From Vampirovibrionales bacterium (GTDB lineage: Bacteria > Cyanobacteriota > Vampirovibrionia > Vampirovibrionales > Vampirovibrionaceae): DNA of 64,000 bases. Location: NCBI GenBank assembly GCA_016712355.1, contig JADJRF010000005.1, positions 496,001-560,000 on the forward strand, read 5' to 3'. Numbering within the stretch: position 1 is the first letter of the stretch; every line of letters starts with the position of its first letter. The position numbers and the translations under genes were made by a program. Shown one piece after another: positions 34,212 to 44,300 of this stretch. A model generated the notes under the pieces. It ran no database searches and was not told the DNA's origin. It saw only the letters and a list, made by a program, of their open reading frames with translations.

Positions 34212-34948
34212 AGGTTCTCGTACTACAACATGTGCGTCATGAAGGGCCTGCCGCTCTGACGCAATGGGCGCAAGAGGCGAACATCCCGCTTTCCACGGCA
34301 TTTATGGGCGAAAACGGCCTTGTATTACCAGATCCGGCCTCACTGGAAGGGCTGATCATTCTGGGCGGGCCGATGAATGTGGATGAAGAAGCTCAATATC
34401 CCTGGATGACAGCCGAAAAACGGCTGATTGAAGCCGCGCTCGGACGTGAGGTTCCGGTTCTTGGGATTTGTCTGGGGGCGCAATTGATGGCCGACGTACT
34501 CGGCGCGCGCGTGGGCCGTCATGTCGCGCCGGAGATCGGGTGGTTCGACGTCTATAAAACGCCTGAGGCCGCGGCAGACGCGCGCTTTGATCATTGGCCC
34601 GATCGCTGGACGGCCTTGCACTGGCACGGCGACGCCTTTGAGATTCCAGCGGGGGCGACGCATGTGGCGCAGAGCGACGCCTGCGCGCATCAGGCGTACC
34701 TTTACGGGGAGAACGCGTTGGCGTTTCAGTGTCATCCAGAGGTGACGCCCCAATGGCTCGCCGGCCTGACCCAGCTTGAATATGACGCTTTACGGGCGCA
34801 ACATGCCCGTTACCCTGATTCTGTTCAGTCACCGGAAGCGATTTTGGCGCAAACGCGCTATTATGACCCCTTAAAAGCCTTATTGCCGCGCCTGCTGGAT
34901 CCCATTTTTCTCAGGCGTCAGGAAAGACATAGAGAGAAGAAAGGCTGA
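34208..34948 (+). CDS. Class I glutamine amidotransferase, GMP-synthase-like
   Basis: A 246-residue glutaminase domain that releases ammonia from glutamine. The catalytic triad is complete: Cys88 in VLGICLGAQL, His176 and Glu178 in FQCHPEVT. LIILGGPMNVDEE is the oxyanion-side motif of stand-alone GMP-synthase-like amidotransferases. Its ATG overlaps the previous stop (ATGA), and its stop shares one base with the murT start (TGATG), so it is translated with MurT. It is not of the CobQ/GatD type normally paired with MurT. It may still feed ammonia to MurT, but this is inference. Confidence 0.85.
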   Translation: MKVLVLQHVRHEGPAALTQWAQEANIPLSTAFMGENGLVLPDPASLEGLIILGGPMNVDEEAQYPWMTAEKRLIEAALGREVPVLGICLGAQLMADVLGARVGRHVAPEIGWFDVYKTPEAAADARFDHWPDRWTALHWHGDAFEIPAGATHVAQSDACAHQAYLYGENALAFQCHPEVTPQWLAGLTQLEYDALRAQHARYPDSVQSPEAILAQTRYYDPLKALLPRLLDPIFLRRQERHREKKG

Positions 34949-36324
34949 TGGGCCGCCTGTTTTCCAGAACCACGCTCGCCCTTGCGGCCAGCAAAAGCGT
35001 CTCGCGCCTCAGCGGCTGGATGCGCGCTGGCGGCGGCACCAGTTTGCCGGGCAAGACCGCGCGACGCATCGACCCGGATCTTCTGCGGAAGCTGGGCGCG
35101 GGCATGGCGCGTCCGGCCATCGCCGTGACTGGCGTCAACGGAAAAACCACTACATGTGGCCTATTGGCGCAATTCTTGCGAGAGGACGGCGCGCGGGTGG
35201 CGCATAATGAACTGGGCGCCAATATGATTGCCGGCATCACGGCGGCCCTAGCAGCGCAGAGCGATTGGGACGGCACGCTGAAGTCGGATGTCGCCGTGCT
35301 GGAAATCGACGAAGCGTCGCTGCGGCACGTCGCGCGCGAAGTCCCGATCGACCGGCTGGTGGTCACCAATTTGTTTCGCGATCAGCTGGATCGCTACGGC
35401 GAACTGGACATGACCGCGCGCATGATCCGTGAAGGCATTGCCGCCAGCCGCGTTCCTTCCGGCGGCCCTCTGTTCTTGAACGCGGATGATCCGCTGGTCT
35501 GCGCCTTGGGCGATGCCGCAGAGCGCGTGTCTTATTTCGGAACCCAGACCATTACCTATGCGCATCCCGTGGCGATCGCCAGCGACGCGCCGTTTCCGTC
35601 AGAAGCGACGCCGTGTCCGCGGTGCGCCGCGCCGGTGCGCTATCGAGAACGCATCTACGGCCATTTGGGGCACTTCGACTGTCCTTCTTGCGGACAATTT
35701 GAGCGGCCACAGCCAGACATCGTCGCCGAAAGCGTTCATGTGACGCCCAATGGCAGCGAGGTCACGATTTTCGCAAACGGGACGCGCTTTTCGCTTCATC
35801 TGCCGCTGCCGGGGCTTTTCAACGTGTATAACCTGCTGGCGGCGGTGAGCGTGGCACTCGAAGCAGGCGTGGCGCCGGAAGCGATCGCGCGCGGGGTTGC
35901 GAATTATCAGGGCGTGTTTGGGCGCGCCGAACGTAAAACCATTCGAGGGCGCGACGTTCGGATATTCCTGATTAAAAATCCCGTCGGGGCGACCGAAGTG
36001 CTGCGACTGGTCGGGGGCGACCCAAACGGCCGCCTGTTAATCGCCCTCAATGATAATTACGCCGACGGTCGCGACGTCTCCTGGATTTGGGATGCGGGCT
36101 TTGAAGCGCTGGCCGCTCAAACGCGCCCGGTGATCATCAGCGGCAAGCGCGCCGCTGATATGGCGGTACGTCTCAAGTATGCCGGCGTGGCAAGCGAACG
36201 ATTGCGCGTTGAACCGGACTTACGGCGCGCCGTTGGCCATGCGGTCGCCGATACGTCTCAGCAAGAGACGCTTTACGTCCTGCCGACATACACGGCCTTG
36301 CTCGCCTTACGCGAAATTCTGTAA
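34948..36324 (+). CDS. murT: Lipid II isoglutaminyl synthase, Mur-ligase subunit MurT
   Basis: A 458-residue Mur-ligase-fold protein with the MurT signature. It has ATP-binding VTGVNGKTTT and a Cys4 zinc ribbon CPRC...CPSC (around residues 225-255) inserted in the central domain. A C-terminal DUF1727 domain contains LIALNDNYADGRDVSWIWDAGFEAL. MurT activates the D-Glu carboxyl of lipid II so that ammonia from a partner glutaminase gives D-isoglutamine, a step that strengthens cross-linking in Gram-positives. Here the adjacent glutaminase is not GatD-like. The start shares a base with the upstream stop. Confidence 0.92.
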   Translation: MGRLFSRTTLALAASKSVSRLSGWMRAGGGTSLPGKTARRIDPDLLRKLGAGMARPAIAVTGVNGKTTTCGLLAQFLREDGARVAHNELGANMIAGITAALAAQSDWDGTLKSDVAVLEIDEASLRHVAREVPIDRLVVTNLFRDQLDRYGELDMTARMIREGIAASRVPSGGPLFLNADDPLVCALGDAAERVSYFGTQTITYAHPVAIASDAPFPSEATPCPRCAAPVRYRERIYGHLGHFDCPSCGQFERPQPDIVAESVHVTPNGSEVTIFANGTRFSLHLPLPGLFNVYNLLAAVSVALEAGVAPEAIARGVANYQGVFGRAERKTIRGRDVRIFLIKNPVGATEVLRLVGGDPNGRLLIALNDNYADGRDVSWIWDAGFEALAAQTRPVIISGKRAADMAVRLKYAGVASERLRVEPDLRRAVGHAVADTSQQETLYVLPTYTALLALREIL

Positions 36325-36379
36325 TGCGAGGCCGCAGGTTCCAGCGCTCCTCTGAATAGCCGATTTATGGACGGGGGGC

Positions 36380-36407
36380 TTGGTTCCAGCTCCAGACAAT
36401 TTATAAT
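36380..36407 (+). promoter_or_regulatory. Candidate sigma-70-type promoter of the sigma-factor operon
   Basis: TTGGTT (36380-36385), 16 nt, and a perfect TATAAT (36402-36407). It is located just upstream of the sigma-factor gene and after murT, so it marks a transcription boundary. Confidence 0.6.
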
Positions 36408-36427
36408 GGGATCAAGTCGACGTCTCA

Positions 36428-37324
36428 GTGGATCTGAGAATCTGCGCGCGCCTTGCGCCGCCCGCCGCACCCGCTGCCGCCCACACGCAAGATGAGTTTG
36501 AGTTGAGCATGTCCGAGACGCCACGGTCTCTTCCTAGGACGCCGTCCGGCAAATCCGAGGCCGAAAAAGCCGCGCTCGCCGATGAATTGCGCGCCCTGTG
36601 GCAGGCATATCGTAAACAGCCGCAGAACGCCCAGCTTCGCGAGAAGCTGATCCTGCATTACCTGCATCTGGTGCGTTATGTCGTGAATCGCCTGCCGATT
36701 TCCTTACCGGTGAGTATCGCTCAAGAGGATCTCATCAGCTACGGCACCATGGGCCTGATGGAAGCCGTCGAGCGCTTTGATCCGGATCGCGGCCTGAAGT
36801 TTGAAACTTACGCCGTCTCGCGGATTCGCGGCTCGATTATTGATCAGCTGCGCTTCCAGGACTGGATTCCGCGCGGGGTTCGCAAGCGCAGTCGCGAGCT
36901 GAGCGAGGCCATGCAACGCCTGGAAGAACGTCTGGGACGAACGCCTACCAACGACGAGCTGGCCGACGAACTGGGCGTCGAGAAAAACAAGCTTAAAACC
37001 ATGTTGGCCGAAAGCAGTAATCTGGTCTTGTCGCTTGATGAAAGCTGGGGATCAGACGATTCCAGCGGTAACGCGCTCATTGACTCGGTCGAAGACAAAA
37101 ACAGCCCCGACCCGCAAGGCGAATTTGAGGCGCTGGAATTACGCAAGCGTCTGGCAGAAGCTATCGCCTCGTTGCCTGAACGCGAAAAGCTGCTGGTAGC
37201 GCTGTATTATCACGAGAATATGACGCTGAAAGAAATCGGCGACATCATCTGCGTGTCGGAATCGCGCGTGTGTCAATTGCACGCGCAAGCCATCATGCGC
37301 CTCAAAGGGAAACTGAGCCAATGA
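36428..37324 (+). CDS. RNA polymerase sigma factor, FliA/WhiG/SigB-like
   Basis: An alternative sigma-70-family factor lacking region 1. Region 2 is LVRYVVNRLP...QEDLISYGTMGLMEAVERFDPDRGLKFETYAVSRIRGSIID, with the FliA/WhiG-like RIRGSIIDQLR ending. Regions 3 and 4 follow, with the helix-turn-helix LKEIGDIICVSESRVCQLHAQ. The GTG at 36428 follows TATAAT by 20 nt; ATG 36509 would drop 27 residues and is an equally good start because neither has a strong Shine-Dalgarno. The order sigma, two unknown genes, histidine kinase, REC-ATPase implies a stress or developmental regulon. FliA-type motility is unlikely without flagellar genes. Confidence 0.9.
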   Translation: MDLRICARLAPPAAPAAAHTQDEFELSMSETPRSLPRTPSGKSEAEKAALADELRALWQAYRKQPQNAQLREKLILHYLHLVRYVVNRLPISLPVSIAQEDLISYGTMGLMEAVERFDPDRGLKFETYAVSRIRGSIIDQLRFQDWIPRGVRKRSRELSEAMQRLEERLGRTPTNDELADELGVEKNKLKTMLAESSNLVLSLDESWGSDDSSGNALIDSVEDKNSPDPQGEFEALELRKRLAEAIASLPEREKLLVALYYHENMTLKEIGDIICVSESRVCQLHAQAIMRLKGKLSQ

Positions 37325-37382
37325 CCACGCGCTTTCGTTCCCTGCGCGCCATTTCGCCTTGTATCGAGGCGCAGACGGCGCT

Positions 37383-37973
37383 ATGAAGCAGGAAGAGGTT
37401 CGTCTGGGGTATCTGCTCATCGCATCGCCCATTCCCAACGTCTATATCGGCGGGGCAATGGTAACCGATGGGCGGGGACTGCCCATTGAATTCCGGTATA
37501 CCGAACCCATCCAGCCGACTAAAATCCAGCAGATTCTTTACGGACAGGCCCTGGGGAATTACATTAAGGGCGAAGTGATTCTTGAGACAATCGTTAAGAG
37601 TCTGGAAAGCGCGTTTTCACTGTTGCTGGTGGAAGACGAGAAGCTGCTGAATTGTCCGAGCAAAACCTTCACCGTGGTGCGCGTCTCGGAAACTAAAACG
37701 CCTAAAATCGGAGATCCCGGCGACTGGCAACGACTGACGCCCTACGAAATTCTGGCCCAGGTCTCTCGCGAAGGCAATCCGTTACGCTTACAGCTCTCGT
37801 CTCAGCACGCAGGAGAATCCGCAGACGACGATGCCGCAAGCGAAACGCCGCCGCTGGATCTCGAACTGCTGGCGCTTGCCGGACAATCGATGGAGCTGAC
37901 CGAGCCCTTACGCCGCATTGAACGCGCGCTCGAAAGCATCTGTCAGGAGGCGGGGCTGCGCAATGACGGATAA
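37383..37973 (+). CDS. Unknown protein in the sigma-factor operon
   Basis: A 196-residue soluble protein of unknown function. It opens with VRLGYLLIASPIPNVYIGGA followed by MVTDGRGLPIEFRYTEPIQPTKIQ, which looks like a compact alpha/beta domain. The C-terminal third is charged, with a helix ELTEPLRRIERALESICQE. ATG 37383 was chosen over TTG 37359. It lies 58 nt after the sigma gene and its end overlaps the next gene by 11 nt. A role in setting the sigma factor's activity is possible by position only. Confidence 0.75.
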   Translation: MKQEEVRLGYLLIASPIPNVYIGGAMVTDGRGLPIEFRYTEPIQPTKIQQILYGQALGNYIKGEVILETIVKSLESAFSLLLVEDEKLLNCPSKTFTVVRVSETKTPKIGDPGDWQRLTPYEILAQVSREGNPLRLQLSSQHAGESADDDAASETPPLDLELLALAGQSMELTEPLRRIERALESICQEAGLRNDG

Positions 37974-38835
37974 CATGTTCGACAAGGCGGCCCATGAGCT
38001 TAAATCAACGCTGGCGCTCCTCATGCGCCAGGTGGTGTGCCGAGAAGCCGATGTTGCGCTGGCATGCGATCTGACTTACGTCGATCCCCAACTCCGAACC
38101 CAGACCATTGCGGCATCGCCGGATCGCATAACGCGCCCTCGAACAGGATCGGTCGAGACGCAATGGCCCGCCATTGAGGCCAAACGCGCAGCGCTGGCAG
38201 GCGATCGCCCCGCGACGATTCGTGGCGACGGGGCTTGCGAAATGGAAGTAGCCGCTTGCGCCATCTCGTTATTCGATCGGTTTCGACCGGGGTCGTGGGC
38301 CGTCGATTTTGAACCGATGAAGCGACGACGCGCAATTCGCATTGCCATTGTTGCCCCGCGCGCGCAGACGGCGCGCTGGCAATGTTCCATCGTTCGGACG
38401 CCGGCAACAGGGCTGATTCGCCCGATTCGATTTAAAACCGCGCACGCATCTCGCAAAATCCCGCCTCTGAAAGGCAAGAGTCGTCCGTTTCCTGCCACCT
38501 ATCTGCAATTGCCTATCAAGAAAAATCCGATTCCGGTGTTTCGTTTCGCCCCGGAGCAGAAAGAGCGCTTTCGGCGCGCTCTGGCCGAAAAGGCCGGCAC
38601 GGTTCCAGCCAACATTTTGCTCAACGTGGTGTATTACGGTTTGAATCGCATGGCCTTCGCCAGCGTCAACGCGGATAATCGCGGCGTGCTGCACTGCGCC
38701 CCTCGACCGGAGGCGGTCGGAAGGCGGCGAAGCCTGAGCGATATGGGAGAAACCTGCTATCTGGCCGTTGGCCAGCGCATGGATACCAAGGCCCGCGTGA
38801 CAGCGCTCTCGCCGATGGAGAACGGGCCATGGTGA
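37963..38835 (+). CDS. Unknown basic protein in the sigma-factor operon
   Basis: A 290-residue protein without recognisable domains. The N-terminal helix (MTDNMFDKAAHELKSTLALLMRQV) contains a fragment resembling nothing catalytic. The middle is very Arg-rich (FEPMKRRRAIRIAIVAPRAQTARWQ, KIPPLKGKSRPFP), suggesting nucleic-acid or phosphate contact. The C-terminus has GTVPANILLNVVYYGLNRMAF. ATG 37963 overlaps the previous gene by 11 nt (ATG 37975 also possible), and its stop is 4 nt from the kinase start. No membrane segments. Confidence 0.7.
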   Translation: MTDNMFDKAAHELKSTLALLMRQVVCREADVALACDLTYVDPQLRTQTIAASPDRITRPRTGSVETQWPAIEAKRAALAGDRPATIRGDGACEMEVAACAISLFDRFRPGSWAVDFEPMKRRRAIRIAIVAPRAQTARWQCSIVRTPATGLIRPIRFKTAHASRKIPPLKGKSRPFPATYLQLPIKKNPIPVFRFAPEQKERFRRALAEKAGTVPANILLNVVYYGLNRMAFASVNADNRGVLHCAPRPEAVGRRRSLSDMGETCYLAVGQRMDTKARVTALSPMENGPW

Positions 38836-38839
38836 CGCA

Positions 38840-40006
38840 ATGGTAACGCAGGGCTTTGATGGATTACGCGACGTCTTTGAGGCGCTGCCGTCTGGGATTC
38901 TCTTCTACGACCCGGACGGCAATCTACTGTTTATGAATCGGCGCGCTTACGAGCTGCTGAGGCTCGAAGGCGATAAGCGCTTTCATCATCTCGATGAACT
39001 TCCGCAAGCGTTGAGCCCTTTGCGTACGACGCTTCAGAACGCCGTGGGCGATATCGCCCGCTCCGAAGCCCAGTTGTCGCTGCCTGGCGGAGAAGAAACG
39101 TTTGGTTTTACGCTCAAGGCCGTGCATTTGAGCGGAGAATCGCCGCAAGAGCCCTCGCGGGACGTGTGGATCCTGATTTTCAATAACATCACGCAAATCG
39201 TTCAGAGCCAGCGCGCACTGGAGAAAATCCGCGATGAACTGTATCAATCGAAGAAACTGGCCTCGATCGGCACGATGATCTCCGGCGTCGCGCATGAGCT
39301 GAACAATCCGCTGACCGGCATCTCAATGAGTACGCAGTTGGCGAGAATGGCGCTCAAGCGCTGGTCACAAACCGCTGTGGGGGCAAGCGCTGACAGCGAA
39401 ACCGCCGCTCTTGCCCGAACCACGCTGAGCGAATTAGCCAAAATCGAGCGCGAGGCGCAGAAGGCCTCGACCCTGGTGACCGAACTGCTGAATTTTTCAC
39501 GCCCGACCAAGCTGAAGCTCACGCTCGAGAATATGTCTCGCCTTGCGGAAGATACCATTGAAGCCTTGCGTACGCATCCGGGGTTTGCCCGTCTCAAGCT
39601 CACGCTCGACAAGCCGGATCGCGATCTGGACGTCCTATGCGATCGCATTAAAATTGAACAGGTGTTTTACAATCTGTTCAAGAACGCCTGTGAGGCAACC
39701 GGCGGCGTAGGACCTATCCACGTGTGGTTTGACGAACGTTACGACGGCAAGGAGCGCCAACGATTTGCGGTGGCGCATGTACGAGACGGCGGCCCGGGGA
39801 TTGATCCGACGGCCCTGTCGCGCATTTTTGATCCGTTCTTTACAACCAAAGGCGCCGAAGGCGTGGGATTGGGCCTGAGCATCAGTTACCGCACGCTGGA
39901 ACAGCACGGCGGAATGCTGAGTGTTAAAAGTCATCCGGGTCAAGGCAGCGTCTTCAGCGTCGCGCTACCGCTGTTTGACGACGAGCCAGCCCAGATACTG
40001 GAGTAG
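38840..40006 (+). CDS. Soluble PAS-histidine kinase
   Basis: A 388-residue cytoplasmic sensor histidine kinase with no membrane span. A PAS domain (residues ~5-120, FEALPSGILFYDPDGNLLFMN) precedes a DHp dimerisation helix with the H-box GVAHELNNPLTGI. The HATPase_c domain has an N-box NLFKNACEATGG, G1 DGGPGID, F-box FDPFFTTKG and G2 GVGLGLSIS. The likely partner is the response regulator encoded 10 nt downstream. What the PAS domain senses cannot be told from sequence. Confidence 0.95.
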   Translation: MVTQGFDGLRDVFEALPSGILFYDPDGNLLFMNRRAYELLRLEGDKRFHHLDELPQALSPLRTTLQNAVGDIARSEAQLSLPGGEETFGFTLKAVHLSGESPQEPSRDVWILIFNNITQIVQSQRALEKIRDELYQSKKLASIGTMISGVAHELNNPLTGISMSTQLARMALKRWSQTAVGASADSETAALARTTLSELAKIEREAQKASTLVTELLNFSRPTKLKLTLENMSRLAEDTIEALRTHPGFARLKLTLDKPDRDLDVLCDRIKIEQVFYNLFKNACEATGGVGPIHVWFDERYDGKERQRFAVAHVRDGGPGIDPTALSRIFDPFFTTKGAEGVGLGLSISYRTLEQHGGMLSVKSHPGQGSVFSVALPLFDDEPAQILE

Positions 40007-40016
40007 CGAGAGCGCC

Positions 40017-41027
40017 ATGACGACCCCCGATACCGCCGCGCCCTCCGAGGCCTTCCGAATTCTCATCGTCGACGATGACGATACGATTCGCGACAGCGTG
40101 GCGCATTATCTGATGAACTTTCATTCGGGCGCTTATCGTCTGCAAGTCAGCGCCTGCGCCGATTGCGCTTCAGCCCGCGCACTGCTCGCCCAGAGAAACC
40201 GCGATCGTTTGCCCGCCTTTGATCTCATTATCAGCGATATTCACTTGCCGGATGAAGACGGCTTCAAGCTGCTGCGTCACGTGCGCGAGGCCTCGCCCGA
40301 TAGCCGTATCGCGCTGATGACAGCCTATCAGATAGACGATTACATTCGCCTGGCGAAAGAAACCGGCGTGCTTAATATCATCGCCAAAACCGCGCCGTTT
40401 AACTTTGAGGAGTTGTCCAGCGTTGTCGACAACCTGCTCAATGCCCAAGCCAGCTTTGGTCTGTCACGCTATCTGAACGCCGATGCCGTTATTGTGGAAG
40501 AAACCATCCAGAAAAGCGCCGATATCATGACGGTGTTCTACCAGTTGCGCGATTTCTTCAGCGCGAATCCGGTGCGCAATGTCGATGGCCTTTCAACAGC
40601 GCTGCTGGAAGCCATTACCAATGCCGTCTACCACGCGATCAAACTGCCCGACGGCTCGCAGAAATACCGAAAAGGCCAGGAAATCGAGGCGCTGGATCCG
40701 TGCGAGTGGGTGCAGGTGCAGTACGGGCGCGACGCCGAACGCATTGGCGTCAGCATTGTTGATCAGGGCGGCCGCATCACAGCGGATGATATTCTGTACT
40801 GGCTGGAGCGCAATATCAGCGGCGCCGGATTGCTCGATACCCATGGCCGAGGCGTTTATCTCATGCACACGCTGGTCGATCGCCTGATTTTTAACCTGCA
40901 TCCGGGCCATCGGACTGAGATCATCGTCATTGACTACTTTAGCGCAGAGTACAGCGCCAATAAGCCGCTCTATATCAATCAGTTGTGTGCGCCGTCTACG
41001 GCGCCGCCCGTTACCGCCCAAGGATAA
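40017..41027 (+). CDS. Response regulator fused to an RsbW-like ATPase
   Basis: A 336-residue protein. Residues ~14-140 form a receiver domain (ILIVDDDDTIRD; phospho-acceptor Asp in FDLIISDIHLPDEDGF; conserved Lys in IIAKTAPF). Residues ~180-320 are an HATPase_c_2 domain of the anti-sigma/serine kinase class (LLEAITNAVYHAIKLPDG as N-box, SIVDQGGRI as G1, HGRGVYLMHTLV as G2). This joins phosphorelay input with an RsbW/SpoIIAB-type output, next to a SigB/FliA-class sigma factor. The target sigma is an inference from position. It starts 10 nt after the kinase stop. No anti-anti-sigma (STAS) gene is seen. Confidence 0.9.
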   Translation: MTTPDTAAPSEAFRILIVDDDDTIRDSVAHYLMNFHSGAYRLQVSACADCASARALLAQRNRDRLPAFDLIISDIHLPDEDGFKLLRHVREASPDSRIALMTAYQIDDYIRLAKETGVLNIIAKTAPFNFEELSSVVDNLLNAQASFGLSRYLNADAVIVEETIQKSADIMTVFYQLRDFFSANPVRNVDGLSTALLEAITNAVYHAIKLPDGSQKYRKGQEIEALDPCEWVQVQYGRDAERIGVSIVDQGGRITADDILYWLERNISGAGLLDTHGRGVYLMHTLVDRLIFNLHPGHRTEIIVIDYFSAEYSANKPLYINQLCAPSTAPPVTAQG

Positions 41028-41316
41028 ACCGGGCCACGCAAGCGACTCGGAGGCGCCGCCCTTCACTTGCAAAACGCGGCGGTTTCGGCAACAATCTGAT
41101 CAGCGTCGGCCAGAGAATGTCGGCAGTGCGCAGTGGGGTTGACCGGTTTCCGCTTTGTGTTTTTTGGTTTTGGCGCAAAACGCCATCCCCCGCTGATCAT
41201 CCCGTCGAATGGCTCTGAGCGTTTATCGGTACGCGTTGTAACGGCTATCATTTTTTTCGCGGGCCCTCGCCGCAAACCTCCCGCCGTTTCAGAAATCCTT
41301 TGAACCGCTTTCTTTT

Positions 41317-44300
41317 ATGACACTCCAACCCACGACGGCAGCTGTGAATCGAACAAGCGCCCAACCTGAGATTCTTTTCAATTTCGGCTACATCAAGCGC
41401 CATGCGCGCGCTGGCAGCTGGCGCCGAGGCTATGGCTATTTCAGGACCCGCCACGTCACCGACATCCGCTTTACCGAAACAGGGGTTCAGGCCAAGGTCA
41501 AAGGCAAGTTCAAGGAATCTTACACGATTAACCTTGCCTTCTCGCCACAAGCCGTGGCGGCCCACTGCGATTGCCCGCTGGAAGAAGAATGGTGCAAGCA
41601 TGCTGTCTCGGTGGGGCTCGAATGCATCGAACAAAACCTGTGGGAAGAATTCTGGGATATTCCCATTGAAGACGTCACCTGCCCGGCGGAAGTCGTGGAA
41701 ACGGCCGACGACTACATGGGCAGTTACCGGATTTTTCTCAGCGAGAAGAAAAAGAAAAACCGCATTAGCCTGAAATTCCTCGATCGTCAGACCGGGCGAC
41801 TGGTCAAAGAGATTGAGCCGTTGCTGATGCGCATTATTGAGATGCAGGGCCAGCACGCGCTGGAACTCAGCGAAGCCACGCGCCGCGAAGTCAACGTGTT
41901 GAAGTTTATCTATCAACACGAGCAGATTCAGGCGAAAGACGGCTGGTATCACATGACCCCCGATACCGCCGAAGAGCTGTTTGCGCTCCTTGCGCAAGTC
42001 GAGGAAGTCTGCGATACGGACAATCATCGGATTCTGTTTGAGAGCGAGCCGCTTGAGCTGGTCATGGGCGTGAATGTCTCGATGGCGGGTAACGTTCTGG
42101 TGTCGCTGCACTGGCGACGTAAAGACCCGGAAGACGCCTACCCACTGGAAGAAGTAGCGCTATTCAGCCCGAGTTGTCGATACGGCCTGCTGAAAAACCG
42201 CCTTTACCGCTTGTCGCCCTCGCTGGACGCACTGCCGCAAAAGCTCACGCGCGCGACGTTCACCGATATTCGCGACGCCGACGGCGGCAAGTTTATGTAC
42301 GAGGAGCTGCCCAAGCTGCGCCGCGCCGTCGCCATTGACGAAACCGACGGCGCTCTACAGGCGGCCCTCAAACAACGCCCGCCGCAAAAAATACTGAATC
42401 TGGAGATGATTGACCCGGCGATGCTGAAAATCCGCGCATCGCTGGAGTTTGGCTATGACGACGCCACGGCCCCCTACAGCAAAGCCACGCCCGACACGCC
42501 CTACATCATGATCGTCAAAAAATCCCAGGAAAAACTATACTGGATTAAACGCGACTTTAAGGCCGAGCAGGCCGCTTATCAGCAATTGCTCGATGGCAAG
42601 CTCGATCCTGTCCAAACCAACTATTTGCAGGCCGAAGGCGACAACGCCATTGATTTTTATAACGTCTCTCTCAAGAAGCTGGGCGACGACTGGACGATCA
42701 AAACCAAGGAGGGGGACGATTTCTCCTCGCTGAATGTCGCCGATCATCCCCTCAAAGTATGCGCCGAAACGGATTTTGACGAATCGGTCGACCACTTCAA
42801 GATGAAAATCTTCTGCCGTCTGGGCGATGACGTGATGGACATCGACGACGTACGCGAGCAGATGCTCCAAGGCAAGAAATACTTTTTGATGCACGGATCG
42901 GGCTACGTGGAGATTCCGCTGGCCGCGATTTTACAGTTCAACCGCACGCTCCAGGCGCTGGATGCCGAGAAGATGGAAGATGCCGACGGGTTTGACGTCT
43001 ATCGCGTGGAGACGTTCAAAGTGGGTCTGATCGGCGAACTGCTCGAACAAGGCGTCGAGCTGGAAATGAGCGACAAGTTCGCCCAGTTCTGGAAACTCAT
43101 CACCTCGTTCAACACGCTGGAAGACGCGCCGATTCCTGAGAAGGTCAACGCCGATCTGCGCCCCTACCAGAAGCAAGGCTTCAACTGGCTGTGGTTCCTG
43201 TACTCGTATGGCCTCAACGGAATTCTGGCCGACGATATGGGCTTGGGTAAAACGCTACAGACGCTGGTGCTACTGCAACACGCCAAAGACAAGGACGGAT
43301 CCAAGCCGTCGCTGGTGGTCTGTCCCAGTTCGATCGTCTATAACTGGGTCAACGAAGCGCGCCGCTTTACGCCCGATCTCAAGGTAGTGCAGCTGACGGG
43401 AAGCGATCGGCATCTGATCTACCGTCAGATTGAAGACGCCGATCTGGTGGTGACGAGCTATGCGCTCATGCGCCGCGATGCGCGCGCGCTGAAAGGCTAC
43501 TCGTTTCGCACCGTGATTCTGGATGAATCGCAGAACATCAAAAACTGGGAATCACTCACGGCCAAGGCGGCCAAGAAGCTCCAGTGCAATCATCGCCTGG
43601 CGCTTTCAGGGACGCCGATTGAAAACCGGCTATTAGAGCTGTGGTCAGTGTTTGACTTCTTGATGCCGAAATTTTTGTACGATATTGACGAGTTTCGGTA
43701 TCGCTACGTGACCCCGATCGAAGAGCGCGGCAATATTGACGCTGAACGCCGTCTCAAAAAACAGGTGTTTCCGTTTATCCTGCGGCGATTAAAGCAGGAC
43801 GTCGCCAAAGACTTGCCCCCCAAAGTAGAAAGTCTGTCGTACTGCGAATTGACCGAAGCCCAGCAGGAACTGTATCTGGATATTCTGGAAAAGACGCGCG
43901 ACGAGGTATTCTCGCAAGTAGCCGATCGCGGCGTCGACGGCAGTCAGATGTCGATTTTCTCGGCGCTGCTGCGGTTGCGACAAATTTGCTGTCACCCCAG
44001 CCTGTTGGGAGACGAGCTTTCCAAGGGCGTGAAAGAGTCTGGCAAGTTTGAAGCCATCAAACCCATGCTTATGGAAATCATGGAAGAGGGCGGGCGGATT
44101 CTGTTTTACAGCCAGTTTGTCGAAATGCTCAAAATTGTTCGCGCGTGGCTGGAAGTGGAAGGCGTTCGCTATGAGTACCTCACCGGCGAAACGCCGTCTG
44201 AAAAACGCGGCGAAATCGTGGATCGCTTCAACCGCGACGAGTCGATCCCCATCTTCCTCATCAGTCTCAAAGCGGGCGGCACCGGGCTCAACCTCACTGG

